Source of the DNA: Rubrobacter sp.
GTDB lineage: Bacteria; Actinomycetota; Rubrobacteria; Rubrobacterales; Rubrobacteraceae
NCBI GenBank assembly: GCA_016781885.1
Contig: JADDPM010000048.1
Location: forward strand, 1 to 14,914
Direction: 5' to 3'
Length of the DNA: 14,914 nucleotides
A program made the translations under genes and the position numbers. A model generated the notes under the pieces. The model was given only the letters and a program-made list of their open reading frames with translations. It made no database searches and was not told where the DNA came from. Below are positions 5,651 to 12,047 of the stretch, piece by piece (positions within the stretch are counted from its first letter, which is position 1; each line of letters starts with the position of its first letter).

Positions 5651-7802
5651 GGAGGAGGCCCGGAAGGGTAGCCCCCCGATCCAGGATACTGTCCTGGCTC
5701 TCCCGCGTAGAACGATCCTCCCGGAGCTACGTTCGATCCCCGTCACAGAACTGCCCGGTGTCGGACCCAGGATCGCCGCTACTCTCAAGGATCTCGGTGT
5801 AACCTCCCTCGCGGACCTTGTCTCGCACTACCCCTCACGCCACGAAGACCTCTCCAACGTCAGAAAGATCTCCGACCTGCGCGTCGGGGAGAAGGCGACG
5901 GTCGTGGGTCGGGTGGTGAGCGTGCGCGGCGTGGGACGGCCGGTGCGGGGGCGGACGCCGGGGCTCTCGGTGCAACTTTATGACGGGACTGGCTACATAC
6001 CTGCGACCGTCTGGGGACGGGGCTGGCTCCTGAATCAGCTCATGCCCGATACCTGCGTAGTCGTCTCGGGTGAGGTGCAGCGTAAGTACGGGATCCAGAT
6101 CTCCACCAAGAGCATAGAGGTCATTGAGGACCCCGATACTATCGGGGAGAGTGCCCACGCTGGGCGTTTCGTCCCGGTCTATCCGGTCAACAAGGGCATA
6201 AACGCGCGCAGGATGCGCACCCTTGTTCACCGCGCGCTCGACGAGGCCGGGCGCATTCTCGATCCCCTGCCGGCAGAGATACTCGCCCGCCACCGCCTGC
6301 CGAACCTGCACGATGCGATGCGTGAGATTCACTTCCCCGTTGACAAGGAGCGCCTCAAAACGGCCACACGCCGGCTCGTCTTCCACGAGCTCTTCCTGAT
6401 ACAGACCGGGCTCGCGGCTCGCAAGGCACGCCTGAAGAAGAGCGAGTCCGGCCGGAGCCACCGGGGTGACGGGCGCCTCCTCAACCCGTTCCTAAAAGGT
6501 CTGCCCTTCGGACTCACCGGAGCGCAGGAGCGTGTGGTCGGGGAGGTCCTCGAAGGTATGCGCTCGGAGAACCCGATGCGTCGTCTCCTCCAGGGCGATG
6601 TCGGGAGTGGCAAGACCGTCGTCGCCGTCGCCGCTCTCCTCTCCGCCGTCGAGTCCGGGGGGCAGGGTGCGATCATGGCTCCGACCGAGGTGCTCGCCGA
6701 GCAGCACTTCATCTCCATCTCCACGGCGTTGAAGGACCTTCCCGTGAACGTCGTACTCCTCACGGGCTCGCAGGGAGCCCAAGAGCGGAGGGCGGCTATG
6801 GAGGCGGTAAGGAGTGGTGAGGCGCACGTCGTGGTCGGGACGCACGCCCTAATCCAGAGAGGCGTCGAGTTCGACGACCTCTCGCTCGTGGTCGTGGACG
6901 AGCAGCATCGCTTCGGGGTCGGGCAGCGTACCGTATTCAAGGAGAAGGGTGCGACCCCGGACACGCTCGTCATGACGGCCACCCCGATCCCGCGCACGCT
7001 CTCCCTCACGCTCTATGGTGACCTCGAGGTCTCGGTCCTCGACGAGCTTCCGCCCGGACGCAAGCCCGTGGAGACGCGTATGGTCGAGGTTGCGGAGAGA
7101 GACGAGGCGTACGAGGCGATCCGGGCGGAGTTGGAGGCGGGGCGGCAGGCGTACGCGATCTGCCCGCTCGTCGAGGAGTCCGAGGCTTTGGAGGACGTGC
7201 GGGCGGCGGAGGAGCTCTACGAGGAGCTGGCCGAGGAGATCTTCCCCGACAGGCGCGTCGGCCTGCTGCACGGCCGGATGAAGGCCGCCGAGAAGCGTGA
7301 GGTAATGGCCGCTTTCCGCGCCCGGGAGATAGAGGTACTCGTCGCCACGGTCGTCGTCGAGGTCGGGGTAGACGTACCGAACGCGAGCGCGATCGTGATC
7401 GAGGGCGCCGAGCGTTTCGGCCTCTCACAACTCCACCAACTGCGCGGTCGGGTCTGCCGCGGCCTCCATCCCCCGAAATGCTTCCTGGTGGGCGAACCGA
7501 AGACGGACGACTCGCGCAAGCGCCTGGAAGCCCTGTGCGAGTACCAGGACGGCTTCAGACTCTCTGAGGTGGACCTTGCCATCCGGGGCGAGGGGACGCT
7601 CTTCGGGAGTCGGCAGAGCGGGATGCCGGACCTGAAAGTGGCGAAGCTCCTGCGCGACATCGAGGTGCTCATCGAGGCCCGGGGGGCGGCCTTCGAACTC
7701 GTCGCGTCGGACCCGACTTTGAATAAACCCCGGCACCGGCCCTTGAGGCGCGAGGTCAAGGATCTGCTCGGGGCGGATGTCGAGTGGCTCTTCCGCGAGT
7801 AG
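5613..7802 (+). CDS. recG: ATP-dependent DNA helicase RecG
   Basis: A branch-migrating helicase that reverses stalled forks and processes recombination junctions. The N-terminal part has ELPGVGPRIAATL, then the wedge OB-fold (about 80-165, with VVGRVVSVRGVG and LYDGTGYIPATVWG). Helicase motifs follow: I GDVGSGKT at 328-335, Ia APTEVLAEQH, II DEQH at 429-432, III MTATPIPRTL, V VEVGVDVPNA and VI QLRGRVCRG. The expected Gly in motif VI (QxxGRxGR) is Cys615. The C-terminal IRGEGTLFGSRQSG block is present. Length from 5613 is 729 residues, slightly above E. coli's 693. ATG 5631 has a better GGGAG spacing and would trim six residues; no usable ATG, GTG or TTG lies between there and the homologous region. 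It overlaps degV by 38 bp. Confidence 0.94.
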   Translation: MLVREPMAWPTYKEEARKGSPPIQDTVLALPRRTILPELRSIPVTELPGVGPRIAATLKDLGVTSLADLVSHYPSRHEDLSNVRKISDLRVGEKATVVGRVVSVRGVGRPVRGRTPGLSVQLYDGTGYIPATVWGRGWLLNQLMPDTCVVVSGEVQRKYGIQISTKSIEVIEDPDTIGESAHAGRFVPVYPVNKGINARRMRTLVHRALDEAGRILDPLPAEILARHRLPNLHDAMREIHFPVDKERLKTATRRLVFHELFLIQTGLAARKARLKKSESGRSHRGDGRLLNPFLKGLPFGLTGAQERVVGEVLEGMRSENPMRRLLQGDVGSGKTVVAVAALLSAVESGGQGAIMAPTEVLAEQHFISISTALKDLPVNVVLLTGSQGAQERRAAMEAVRSGEAHVVVGTHALIQRGVEFDDLSLVVVDEQHRFGVGQRTVFKEKGATPDTLVMTATPIPRTLSLTLYGDLEVSVLDELPPGRKPVETRMVEVAERDEAYEAIRAELEAGRQAYAICPLVEESEALEDVRAAEELYEELAEEIFPDRRVGLLHGRMKAAEKREVMAAFRAREIEVLVATVVVEVGVDVPNASAIVIEGAERFGLSQLHQLRGRVCRGLHPPKCFLVGEPKTDDSRKRLEALCEYQDGFRLSEVDLAIRGEGTLFGSRQSGMPDLKVAKLLRDIEVLIEARGAAFELVASDPTLNKPRHRPLRREVKDLLGADVEWLFRE

Positions 7803-8871
7803 GTCTGGCTTGAGGATCATCGCGGGCTCGGCGCGCGGTATCCGGCTCGGGCCGGTGCCGGATGGGGTTCGGCCGACCTCTGACCGGGTGCGCGAGGCGA
7901 TCTTCAACTCTTTGGGCCAGTTCTTCGACGGCGGCGAGGTTCTGGACCTGTACGCGGGGACGGGGGCTGTTGGCATGGAAGCTCTGAGCCGGGGTTGTGA
8001 GAGGGCGGTATTCGTCGAGAAAAACGGGAGGGCGGCGCGTACAGTCGTGGAGAACCTCGAGCGGGCGGGGTTCGGGGAGAGGGGGGAGGTAGTTCGGGGG
8101 GACGTTGGGGAGGTTGTGGAGCGGCTGGTCGAAGGCGGGCGCGTGTTCCGTTTGATCTTCGCTGACCCGCCATATAGAATCTCGCCGAGGGAGAGCGGGA
8201 GCATCTTGGAACGTCTTGAGGCACTGCTCACCCCCAGCGGGCGTCTCGTAGTCGAAGGCAGCCAGCCTCCCGCATACAGTACCGAGAGATTGAAAGGGGC
8301 CAGCCGTCGCTACGGCGGTACAGTCGTAACCTTCCTTGAAAGAATCCAGCCCACGATGAAGATCGCTATCTGTCCCGGCAGCTTCGACCCGGTGACCGCC
8401 GGGCACGTCGACATCATCCGCCGGGCGGCGGCGATCTACGATCACGTCGTAGTCGCTGTAGGAGCGAACCTCAAAAAGAGGCCGCGGCTCTCCGCTGAGG
8501 AGCGGGCACGGCTCATCGAGAAGGTGATGTCGGACCTGGAGAACGTTTCTGTCGAAGTGATGGAGGGGCTGCTCGTAAACTTCGCGCGGGAGCAGGGGGC
8601 GAGGGTGGTGGTCAAAGGTTTGAGGGCGGGCTCGGACTTCGAGTCGGAGTTCCAGCAGGTGCAACTCAACCGGAGGCTCTACCCGGAGTTCGAGACGGTA
8701 TTTATCATGGCGGCGGCGGAGCACAGCTTCCTCTCGTCGAGCGCGGTGCGTGAGATCGCCAACTACGGCGGGAGCGTGCGCGGGCTAGTCCCGGAGGAGA
8801 TATTGGAGATCGTGCAGCGGTTGTACGTGCGCGAGGACGCGCAGGCTGCGGTAGGCGGCGACAAAGGGTAG
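7777..8871 (+). CDS. rsmD: 16S rRNA m2G966 methyltransferase RsmD in one continuous frame with CoaD
   Basis: One frame of 364 codons with no stop between two enzymes. Residues 12-190 are RsmD, which methylates G966 of 16S rRNA with S-adenosylmethionine. Visible are RIIAGSARG (13-21), RPTSDRVREA (32-41), the SAM-binding loop DLYAGTGAVG (57-66), SRG and EKN, and the catalytic ADPPY (129-133). The domain ends in YGGTVVTFLER, where the RsmD family normally ends. After the short linker IQPT the frame enters MKIAICPGSF, the N-terminus of CoaD. TTG 7810 would give MRIIAG, the usual RsmD start, and has AGG just upstream; ATG 7777 overlaps recG by 26 bp. Either a true fusion is made, or CoaD also starts independently at ATG 8356 (listed separately). 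A sequencing error removing a stop is possible. Confidence 0.85.
   Translation: MSSGSSASRSGLRIIAGSARGIRLGPVPDGVRPTSDRVREAIFNSLGQFFDGGEVLDLYAGTGAVGMEALSRGCERAVFVEKNGRAARTVVENLERAGFGERGEVVRGDVGEVVERLVEGGRVFRLIFADPPYRISPRESGSILERLEALLTPSGRLVVEGSQPPAYSTERLKGASRRYGGTVVTFLERIQPTMKIAICPGSFDPVTAGHVDIIRRAAAIYDHVVVAVGANLKKRPRLSAEERARLIEKVMSDLENVSVEVMEGLLVNFAREQGARVVVKGLRAGSDFESEFQQVQLNRRLYPEFETVFIMAAAEHSFLSSSAVREIANYGGSVRGLVPEEILEIVQRLYVREDAQAAVGGDKG
8356..8871 (+). CDS. coaD: Phosphopantetheine adenylyltransferase (CoaD domain or internal start)
   Basis: Transfers AMP from ATP to 4'-phosphopantetheine, giving dephospho-CoA, the fourth step of coenzyme A synthesis. From ATG 8356 the product is 171 residues, close to the usual 160. 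Motifs are PGSFDPVTAGH (7-17), carrying the nucleotidyltransferase TxGH signature, then LKKRPRLSAEER, VVKGLRAGSDFESEFQ, LNRRLYPEFETVF and AEHSFLSSSAVREIA. All are standard for CoaD. No convincing ribosome binding site precedes this ATG; GAAAG is about 12 bases away. Independent initiation is therefore not well supported, and translation as the C-terminal half of the RsmD frame is the simpler reading. The product feeds phosphopantetheine to the ACP encoded at 14148. Confidence 0.85.
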   Translation: MKIAICPGSFDPVTAGHVDIIRRAAAIYDHVVVAVGANLKKRPRLSAEERARLIEKVMSDLENVSVEVMEGLLVNFAREQGARVVVKGLRAGSDFESEFQQVQLNRRLYPEFETVFIMAAAEHSFLSSSAVREIANYGGSVRGLVPEEILEIVQRLYVREDAQAAVGGDKG

Positions 8872-8874
8872 AAT
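8869..8874 (+). promoter_or_regulatory. Candidate -10 box for a leaderless transcript of the SepIVA-like gene
   Basis: TAGAAT lies six bases before the ATG at 8881, overlapping the coaD stop. This is the spacing expected if transcription starts at or next to the A of the ATG. The gene lacks a well-placed Shine-Dalgarno sequence, as a leaderless message would. No -35 element is evident. Confidence 0.45.
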
Positions 8875-8880
8875 GATTAT

Positions 8881-9336
8881 ATGGACGTACTGGTGCTTAT
8901 AGATAGGTTAGAAGAGTTGGTCGAGGAAGCGAGGAGCTTCCCAGGCTTCGGCAATACGGCGATGATCGACCGCGACGCCACCTTCGACGTCATAGACCAG
9001 ATGCGCCAGACTATCCCAGAGGAGCTCAAGCAGGCGCGTTGGATCGTCAAGGAGCGCCAGGCGATGCTCGACGAGGCGCGCAGCGAGAGCGACCGCATAA
9101 TCCGCGGCGCCCAGGAAGAGGCCGAGAAGATCACCTCCGAAGAAGAGGTTCTGAAGCGGGCCGAGAAGCGCAGCTCGGAGATCATGGAAGACTCGCGACG
9201 CCGCGAACGTGAGATACGTCTCGGCGCTGAGGACTACGCCGACGAGGTCCTCGCGAACCTTGAAGACAATCTCGCCCGCCTGCTAGAAGCCGTCCAGCGC
9301 GGCCGCTCCAAGCTGCAAGGCGTCCCGGACGAGTAG
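8881..9336 (+). CDS. DivIVA/SepIVA-like coiled-coil protein
   Basis: A 151-residue, highly charged, mostly helical protein with no signal peptide or membrane segment. Residues about 1-25 form a short helix ending in SFPGFGNT. Residues about 33-150 are long heptad-like helices rich in Glu, Arg and Ala (for example ELKQARWIVKERQ and AQEEAEKI), predicted to be coiled coil. Actinobacteria often carry a DivIVA-related 'cell division initiation protein' just before the DUF177 and rpmF genes; mycobacterial SepIVA (Rv2927c) is the studied example and acts in septum and envelope organisation. Position, size and composition fit that family, but I cannot see a diagnostic motif, so function is inferred. 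Similarity to ATP synthase subunit b or V-type subunit H would be a coiled-coil artefact. Confidence 0.7.
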   Translation: MDVLVLIDRLEELVEEARSFPGFGNTAMIDRDATFDVIDQMRQTIPEELKQARWIVKERQAMLDEARSESDRIIRGAQEEAEKITSEEEVLKRAEKRSSEIMEDSRRREREIRLGAEDYADEVLANLEDNLARLLEAVQRGRSKLQGVPDE

Positions 9337-9350
9337 TAGAAGAACGGTAG

Positions 9351-9356
9351 TAGAAT
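9351..9356 (+). promoter_or_regulatory. Candidate -10 box for a leaderless transcript of the DUF177 gene
   Basis: A second TAGAAT, again exactly six bases before an ATG (9363), lies in the short spacer after the SepIVA-like gene. The AAAGG next to the ATG is too close to serve as a normal ribosome binding site. It matches the arrangement at 8869-8881. Confidence 0.45.
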
Positions 9357-9362
9357 AAAGGC

Positions 9363-9821
9363 ATGGACAAGCTGATCAAAGTGAAACGCCTTGGCCTGGG
9401 CGTGGGAGAAACTCACGAGCGCACGGCCACTTTCGACTTGCCGTCATTCGACCTCTACGGTCGCCACCACGAGGTTACGAACGCCGAGACGCGTGTACGA
9501 GTTACGCAGCTCACCGAGGGTCTGTTCCTCGACTTCGAGGTGGTCTGCAAGGTCTCGACCACCTGCGACCGGACGCTGGAACCTCTGGAGCTTGCGCTCG
9601 GGTTCGGCGAGTCGGAGTTCCTCGTGGGGCCGAACGACCCGGAGCTGTACGTAGAGGACTGGGAGTTGAACGTCTCGCGCTACGCGATGGAGGCGCTCCC
9701 GAGCGAGGTCCCCATGCAGGTTTTCTGCCCGGGTACCCAACCAGTAAAGCCAGAATCGGAGGGGGACGGGATCGACCCGCGCTGGCGGGGTCTCGGCAAC
9801 CTCTTCGCCTCGGGCTTCTAG
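9363..9821 (+). CDS. DUF177 (YceD) family protein
   Basis: A 152-residue protein assigned to DUF177 from its overall pattern and its place directly before rpmF, the hallmark of the family in bacteria; plant and bacterial members are linked to 23S rRNA accumulation. Seen are an N-terminal beta-rich region, EGLFLDFEVVCKVSTTCDRTLEPL (52-75, within which lies the family's CxRCL site), LYVEDWELNV and the C-terminal DPRWRGLGNLF (138-148), which is typical. The second cysteine of CxRC is Thr71, and only Cys122 remains of the later cysteine cluster, so a zinc site looks unlikely. Probably cytosolic and connected with ribosome biogenesis; the biochemical role is not established here. Confidence 0.82.
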   Translation: MDKLIKVKRLGLGVGETHERTATFDLPSFDLYGRHHEVTNAETRVRVTQLTEGLFLDFEVVCKVSTTCDRTLEPLELALGFGESEFLVGPNDPELYVEDWELNVSRYAMEALPSEVPMQVFCPGTQPVKPESEGDGIDPRWRGLGNLFASGF

Positions 9822-9824
9822 CCT

Positions 9825-9830
9825 TATAAT
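9825..9830 (+). promoter_or_regulatory. Consensus -10 box upstream of rpmF
   Basis: A perfect TATAAT sits four bases after the DUF177 stop. Initiation would fall near 9837 and give a leader of about 30 bases containing the rpmF ribosome binding site. The -35 region (about 9801-9807, CTCTTCG) is a poor match. It would let rpmF and the plsX-fab genes be expressed apart from the upstream block. Confidence 0.5.
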
Positions 9831-9853
9831 CGTCCAATTCGAACCATCAACCC

Positions 9854-9861
9854 AGGGAGGT
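9854..9861 (+). promoter_or_regulatory. Strong ribosome binding site of rpmF
   Basis: AGGGAGGT, five bases before the ATG at 9867, is among the best Shine-Dalgarno matches in the window, as expected for a highly translated ribosomal protein gene. Confidence 0.7.
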
Positions 9862-9866
9862 AAGTC

Positions 9867-10052
9867 ATGGCGGTACCAAAGAAGAAGACGTCGCAGGCCA
9901 GGCGTGACCAGCGGCGGGCGCATCACGCCATAAAGGGCCCGAGCCTGGTGTCGTGCCCGAACTGCGGCGAGCCGCACGTCCCGCACCGGGTCTGTCGCAA
10001 CTGTGGGTACTACAAGGGACATACCGCGGTCGCCGTGGAGATAACCGAGTAG
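9867..10052 (+). CDS. rpmF: 50S ribosomal protein L32 (zinc-binding form)
   Basis: A 61-residue large-subunit protein. It starts MAVPKKKTSQARRDQRRAHH, the standard L32 N-terminus, followed by a zinc ribbon with cysteines at 30, 33, 43 and 46 (SCPNCGE and VCRNCGYYKG). All four ligands are present. It follows the DUF177 gene and precedes plsX by 37 bp, an order shared by many bacteria, which ties ribosome synthesis to membrane lipid synthesis. The spacer to plsX holds two copies of GCGGAGCC (10052-10059 and 10076-10083), the second supplying the plsX ribosome binding site. Confidence 0.97.
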   Translation: MAVPKKKTSQARRDQRRAHHAIKGPSLVSCPNCGEPHVPHRVCRNCGYYKGHTAVAVEITE

Positions 10053-10089
10053 CGGAGCCGTCCCGCAACCCCGCCGCGGAGCCTCTTAC

Positions 10090-11097
10090 GTGCGCATAGC
10101 GGTAGACGCCCTCGGAGGGGATAACGCGCCCGGCGAAATAGTCGCCGGCGCTCTGGCGGCTGCTAAGAGATTGCCCGGCGATGAGCTCATCCTCGTCGGG
10201 GACGAAGCGGTAATAAGACCGGTGCTGAGAGACGCCCCGGCCAACGTTTCCCTGCGTGAAGCTCGCGGCGTTATAGGGATGGGTGAAGATCCCGCCGTCT
10301 CTTTGCGAGCCCGGCCGGACTCCAGTGTGGCGGTCGCGGCGCGAATGGTGCGGGAGGGAGAGGCGGAGGCTTTCTTCTCGGCGGGGAGTACGGGGGCCTC
10401 CGTGGCGGCGGCGCTGCTCCTGGTCGGACGTCTCAAAGGCTGTCGGAGGCCGGCGATCGCCACGATGCTTCCGTTCGATGCGCCCGCGTTGTTGTTGGAC
10501 GTTGGGGCTACCGTCTCGTGCAGGCCGCAAGACCTTCTGAATTTCGCTATCCTTGGCGGCGTGTTCGCGCGAAAGTATCTCGACATAAGCGATCCGAGGG
10601 TTGGCCTGGTCAACGTCGGCGAAGAGCCAGGTAAAGGCGATGACCTTGCTAAAGAGGCTCACCGCATGCTCGCTACCTCGGATCGCGTCCGTTTCGCCGG
10701 CAACGTCGAGGGTAGGGAGATCGGTCGTGGCGTAGCCGACGTGCTCGTGACCGACGGCTTTACGGGGAACGTCGTCCTCAAGACCGCCGAGGGCGTCGCT
10801 CGTGAGATACTGGGCATGGTCCGCGGCGCCGTCACCGCCTCGACCGCGACCAGGCTCGCCGGCGTCGTACTCCGCCCGCGCCTCCTCGCCCTCCGTGACC
10901 GCGTGGACCCCGAGAACTACGGTGGCTCTTTCCTGCTCGGCGTACGCGGCCCGGTGGTCATCGGCCACGGCAACTCGCGCGCCAGGGGCGTCGAGAACGC
11001 GCTCGTCGGTCTGGTACGCTCCGGACCCGGCCTCGCCGAGGACTCCGAGAGGGAGCTCGCCGTCGCCCAGGAACAGGTGAAGGGGGACGCGGTTTGA
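10090..11097 (+). CDS. plsX: Phosphate acyltransferase PlsX
   Basis: A peripheral membrane enzyme that converts acyl-ACP and phosphate to acyl-phosphate, the donor for PlsY in phospholipid synthesis. The 335-residue protein has MRIAVDALGGDNAP (1-14), SAGSTGA (97-103, usually SAGNTGA), LLLDVGA (134-140), NVGEEPGKG (175-183), GNVEGREI (204-211), TDGFTGNVVLKT (221-232) and the C-terminal YGGSFLLGV with GHGNSRA. Length is standard. The start is GTG, with GGAG eight bases upstream. The stop overlaps the fabH start by 4 bp (TTGA). Having the FakA/FakB kinase genes in the same region is notable, since both systems yield acyl-phosphate. No fapR repressor gene precedes it, unlike in Bacillus. Confidence 0.96.
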   Translation: MRIAVDALGGDNAPGEIVAGALAAAKRLPGDELILVGDEAVIRPVLRDAPANVSLREARGVIGMGEDPAVSLRARPDSSVAVAARMVREGEAEAFFSAGSTGASVAAALLLVGRLKGCRRPAIATMLPFDAPALLLDVGATVSCRPQDLLNFAILGGVFARKYLDISDPRVGLVNVGEEPGKGDDLAKEAHRMLATSDRVRFAGNVEGREIGRGVADVLVTDGFTGNVVLKTAEGVAREILGMVRGAVTASTATRLAGVVLRPRLLALRDRVDPENYGGSFLLGVRGPVVIGHGNSRARGVENALVGLVRSGPGLAEDSERELAVAQEQVKGDAV

Positions 11098-12038
11098 GCC
11101 AAGCCGTAGGCAAGATGCTTGGCGTCGGGCGCGCCCTGGGCTCGCGCGTAGTCACGAACAAGGACCTCGAGAAGACGCTCGAGACCGACGACGCCTGGGT
11201 GACGGAGCGGACCGGCATCAGGGAGCGTCGCTTCGTCGCCGAAGGCGAAGACTGCGTCACCCTGGCCGCCGACGCTTCGAAGGCGGCGCTCGCACACGCG
11301 GGCGTCGAGGGCGAGGAGATAGACCTGATTCTCTGCGCCACCTCTACCGCGCCCGAGTCGATGCCGAGCGTGGCCTGCCTCGTAGGCGAGGCTATAGGCG
11401 CCCCCGGGGTTGGAGCCTTCGACGTGGCGGCGGCGTGCGCCGGCTACTCGTACGCTGCCAACGTGGCGAGCTCGATGCTAAGGGGAGGAGCGGCCCGGCG
11501 CGTGCTGCTCATCGGGGCGGACGCGATGACCAAGATCGTGGACCAGAACGAACGCTCCACGGCCGTCCTCTTCGCCGACGGCGCCGGCGCGGTAGTCCTC
11601 GAAAAGGGCGACGGCGAGTCCGGCTTCGTGGACCATATCCTGGGCGCCGACGGCCGGATGGCGCCGCTCCTGCGCGCCGGCCACCCCGGCGCCGAAGAGA
11701 AGCTCTACCAGAACGGCCGCGAAGTCTTCAAGTTCGCTGTAAGAATCTTCCCGGAGATGGTAGAGAAACTCCTCGCCCGCAACGATGTACACCCCGACGA
11801 AGTCCAATACGTCATCCCCCACCAGGCAAATGCACGCATAATACAAGCAGCGATAAGGAAGATGCGAATACCGGAGGAGAGGGTAGTAGTGAATTTGGAC
11901 CGGTACGGGAACACGTCGGCGGGGAGCATCCCGATCTCTTATCCTGATATATATACGGACTTCGAGCCGGGGCGGTACGTAGTCACGGTAGGTTTTGGTT
12001 CGGGCCTAACGTGGGCGGCGAACCTTTACAGGATCTAG
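11094..12038 (+). CDS. fabH: Beta-ketoacyl-ACP synthase III
   Basis: Condenses an acyl-CoA primer with malonyl-ACP to begin fatty acid synthesis. The 314-residue thiolase-fold protein keeps the Cys-His-Asn triad: Cys115 in AAACAGYSYA, His243 in PHQANARII and Asn273 in GNTSAGSIP. Also present are WVTERTGIRERR (35-46), ADGAGAVVLE and GFGSGLTW near the C-terminus. Primer preference (straight or branched) cannot be read safely. The TTG start has AAGGGGGA upstream and overlaps the plsX stop; ATG 11115 is an alternative seven codons in. The helix normally reading like ALDEAV after the Asn loop is replaced by SYPDIYTD, coded by an AT-rich stretch (see findings). Confidence 0.95.
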   Translation: MSQAVGKMLGVGRALGSRVVTNKDLEKTLETDDAWVTERTGIRERRFVAEGEDCVTLAADASKAALAHAGVEGEEIDLILCATSTAPESMPSVACLVGEAIGAPGVGAFDVAAACAGYSYAANVASSMLRGGAARRVLLIGADAMTKIVDQNERSTAVLFADGAGAVVLEKGDGESGFVDHILGADGRMAPLLRAGHPGAEEKLYQNGREVFKFAVRIFPEMVEKLLARNDVHPDEVQYVIPHQANARIIQAAIRKMRIPEERVVVNLDRYGNTSAGSIPISYPDIYTDFEPGRYVVTVGFGSGLTWAANLYRI

Positions 12039-12044
12039 GGAGGG
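12037..12044 (+). promoter_or_regulatory. Ribosome binding site fixing the TTG start of fabD
   Basis: AGGGAGGG overlaps the fabH stop codon and lies three bases before TTG 12048. The frame from this TTG reads MALRLAIVFPGQG, the expected FabD N-terminus, so the start is secure. Confidence 0.65.
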
Positions 12045-12047
12045 CTT

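Noticed and set aside
4457..5788. A 443-codon open frame on the minus strand
   Set aside because: It lies wholly opposite fakA, degV and recG, which carry clear family motifs. High GC makes long antisense frames common, and this one is rich in Arg, Ser and Pro with no recognisable domain.
7756..8724. A 322-codon minus-strand frame opposite rsmD-coaD
   Set aside because: Antisense to two recognised enzymes, with a composition typical of a shadow frame and no family motif.
10053..10089. A FapR-type operator upstream of plsX
   Set aside because: Only two short GCGGAGCC direct repeats are present; there is no palindromic operator and no fapR gene in the window.
9865..10968. A 367-codon minus-strand frame opposite rpmF and plsX
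   Set aside because: It covers two well-identified genes and the promoter region of rpmF; its product is low-complexity Arg/Gly/Ser sequence.
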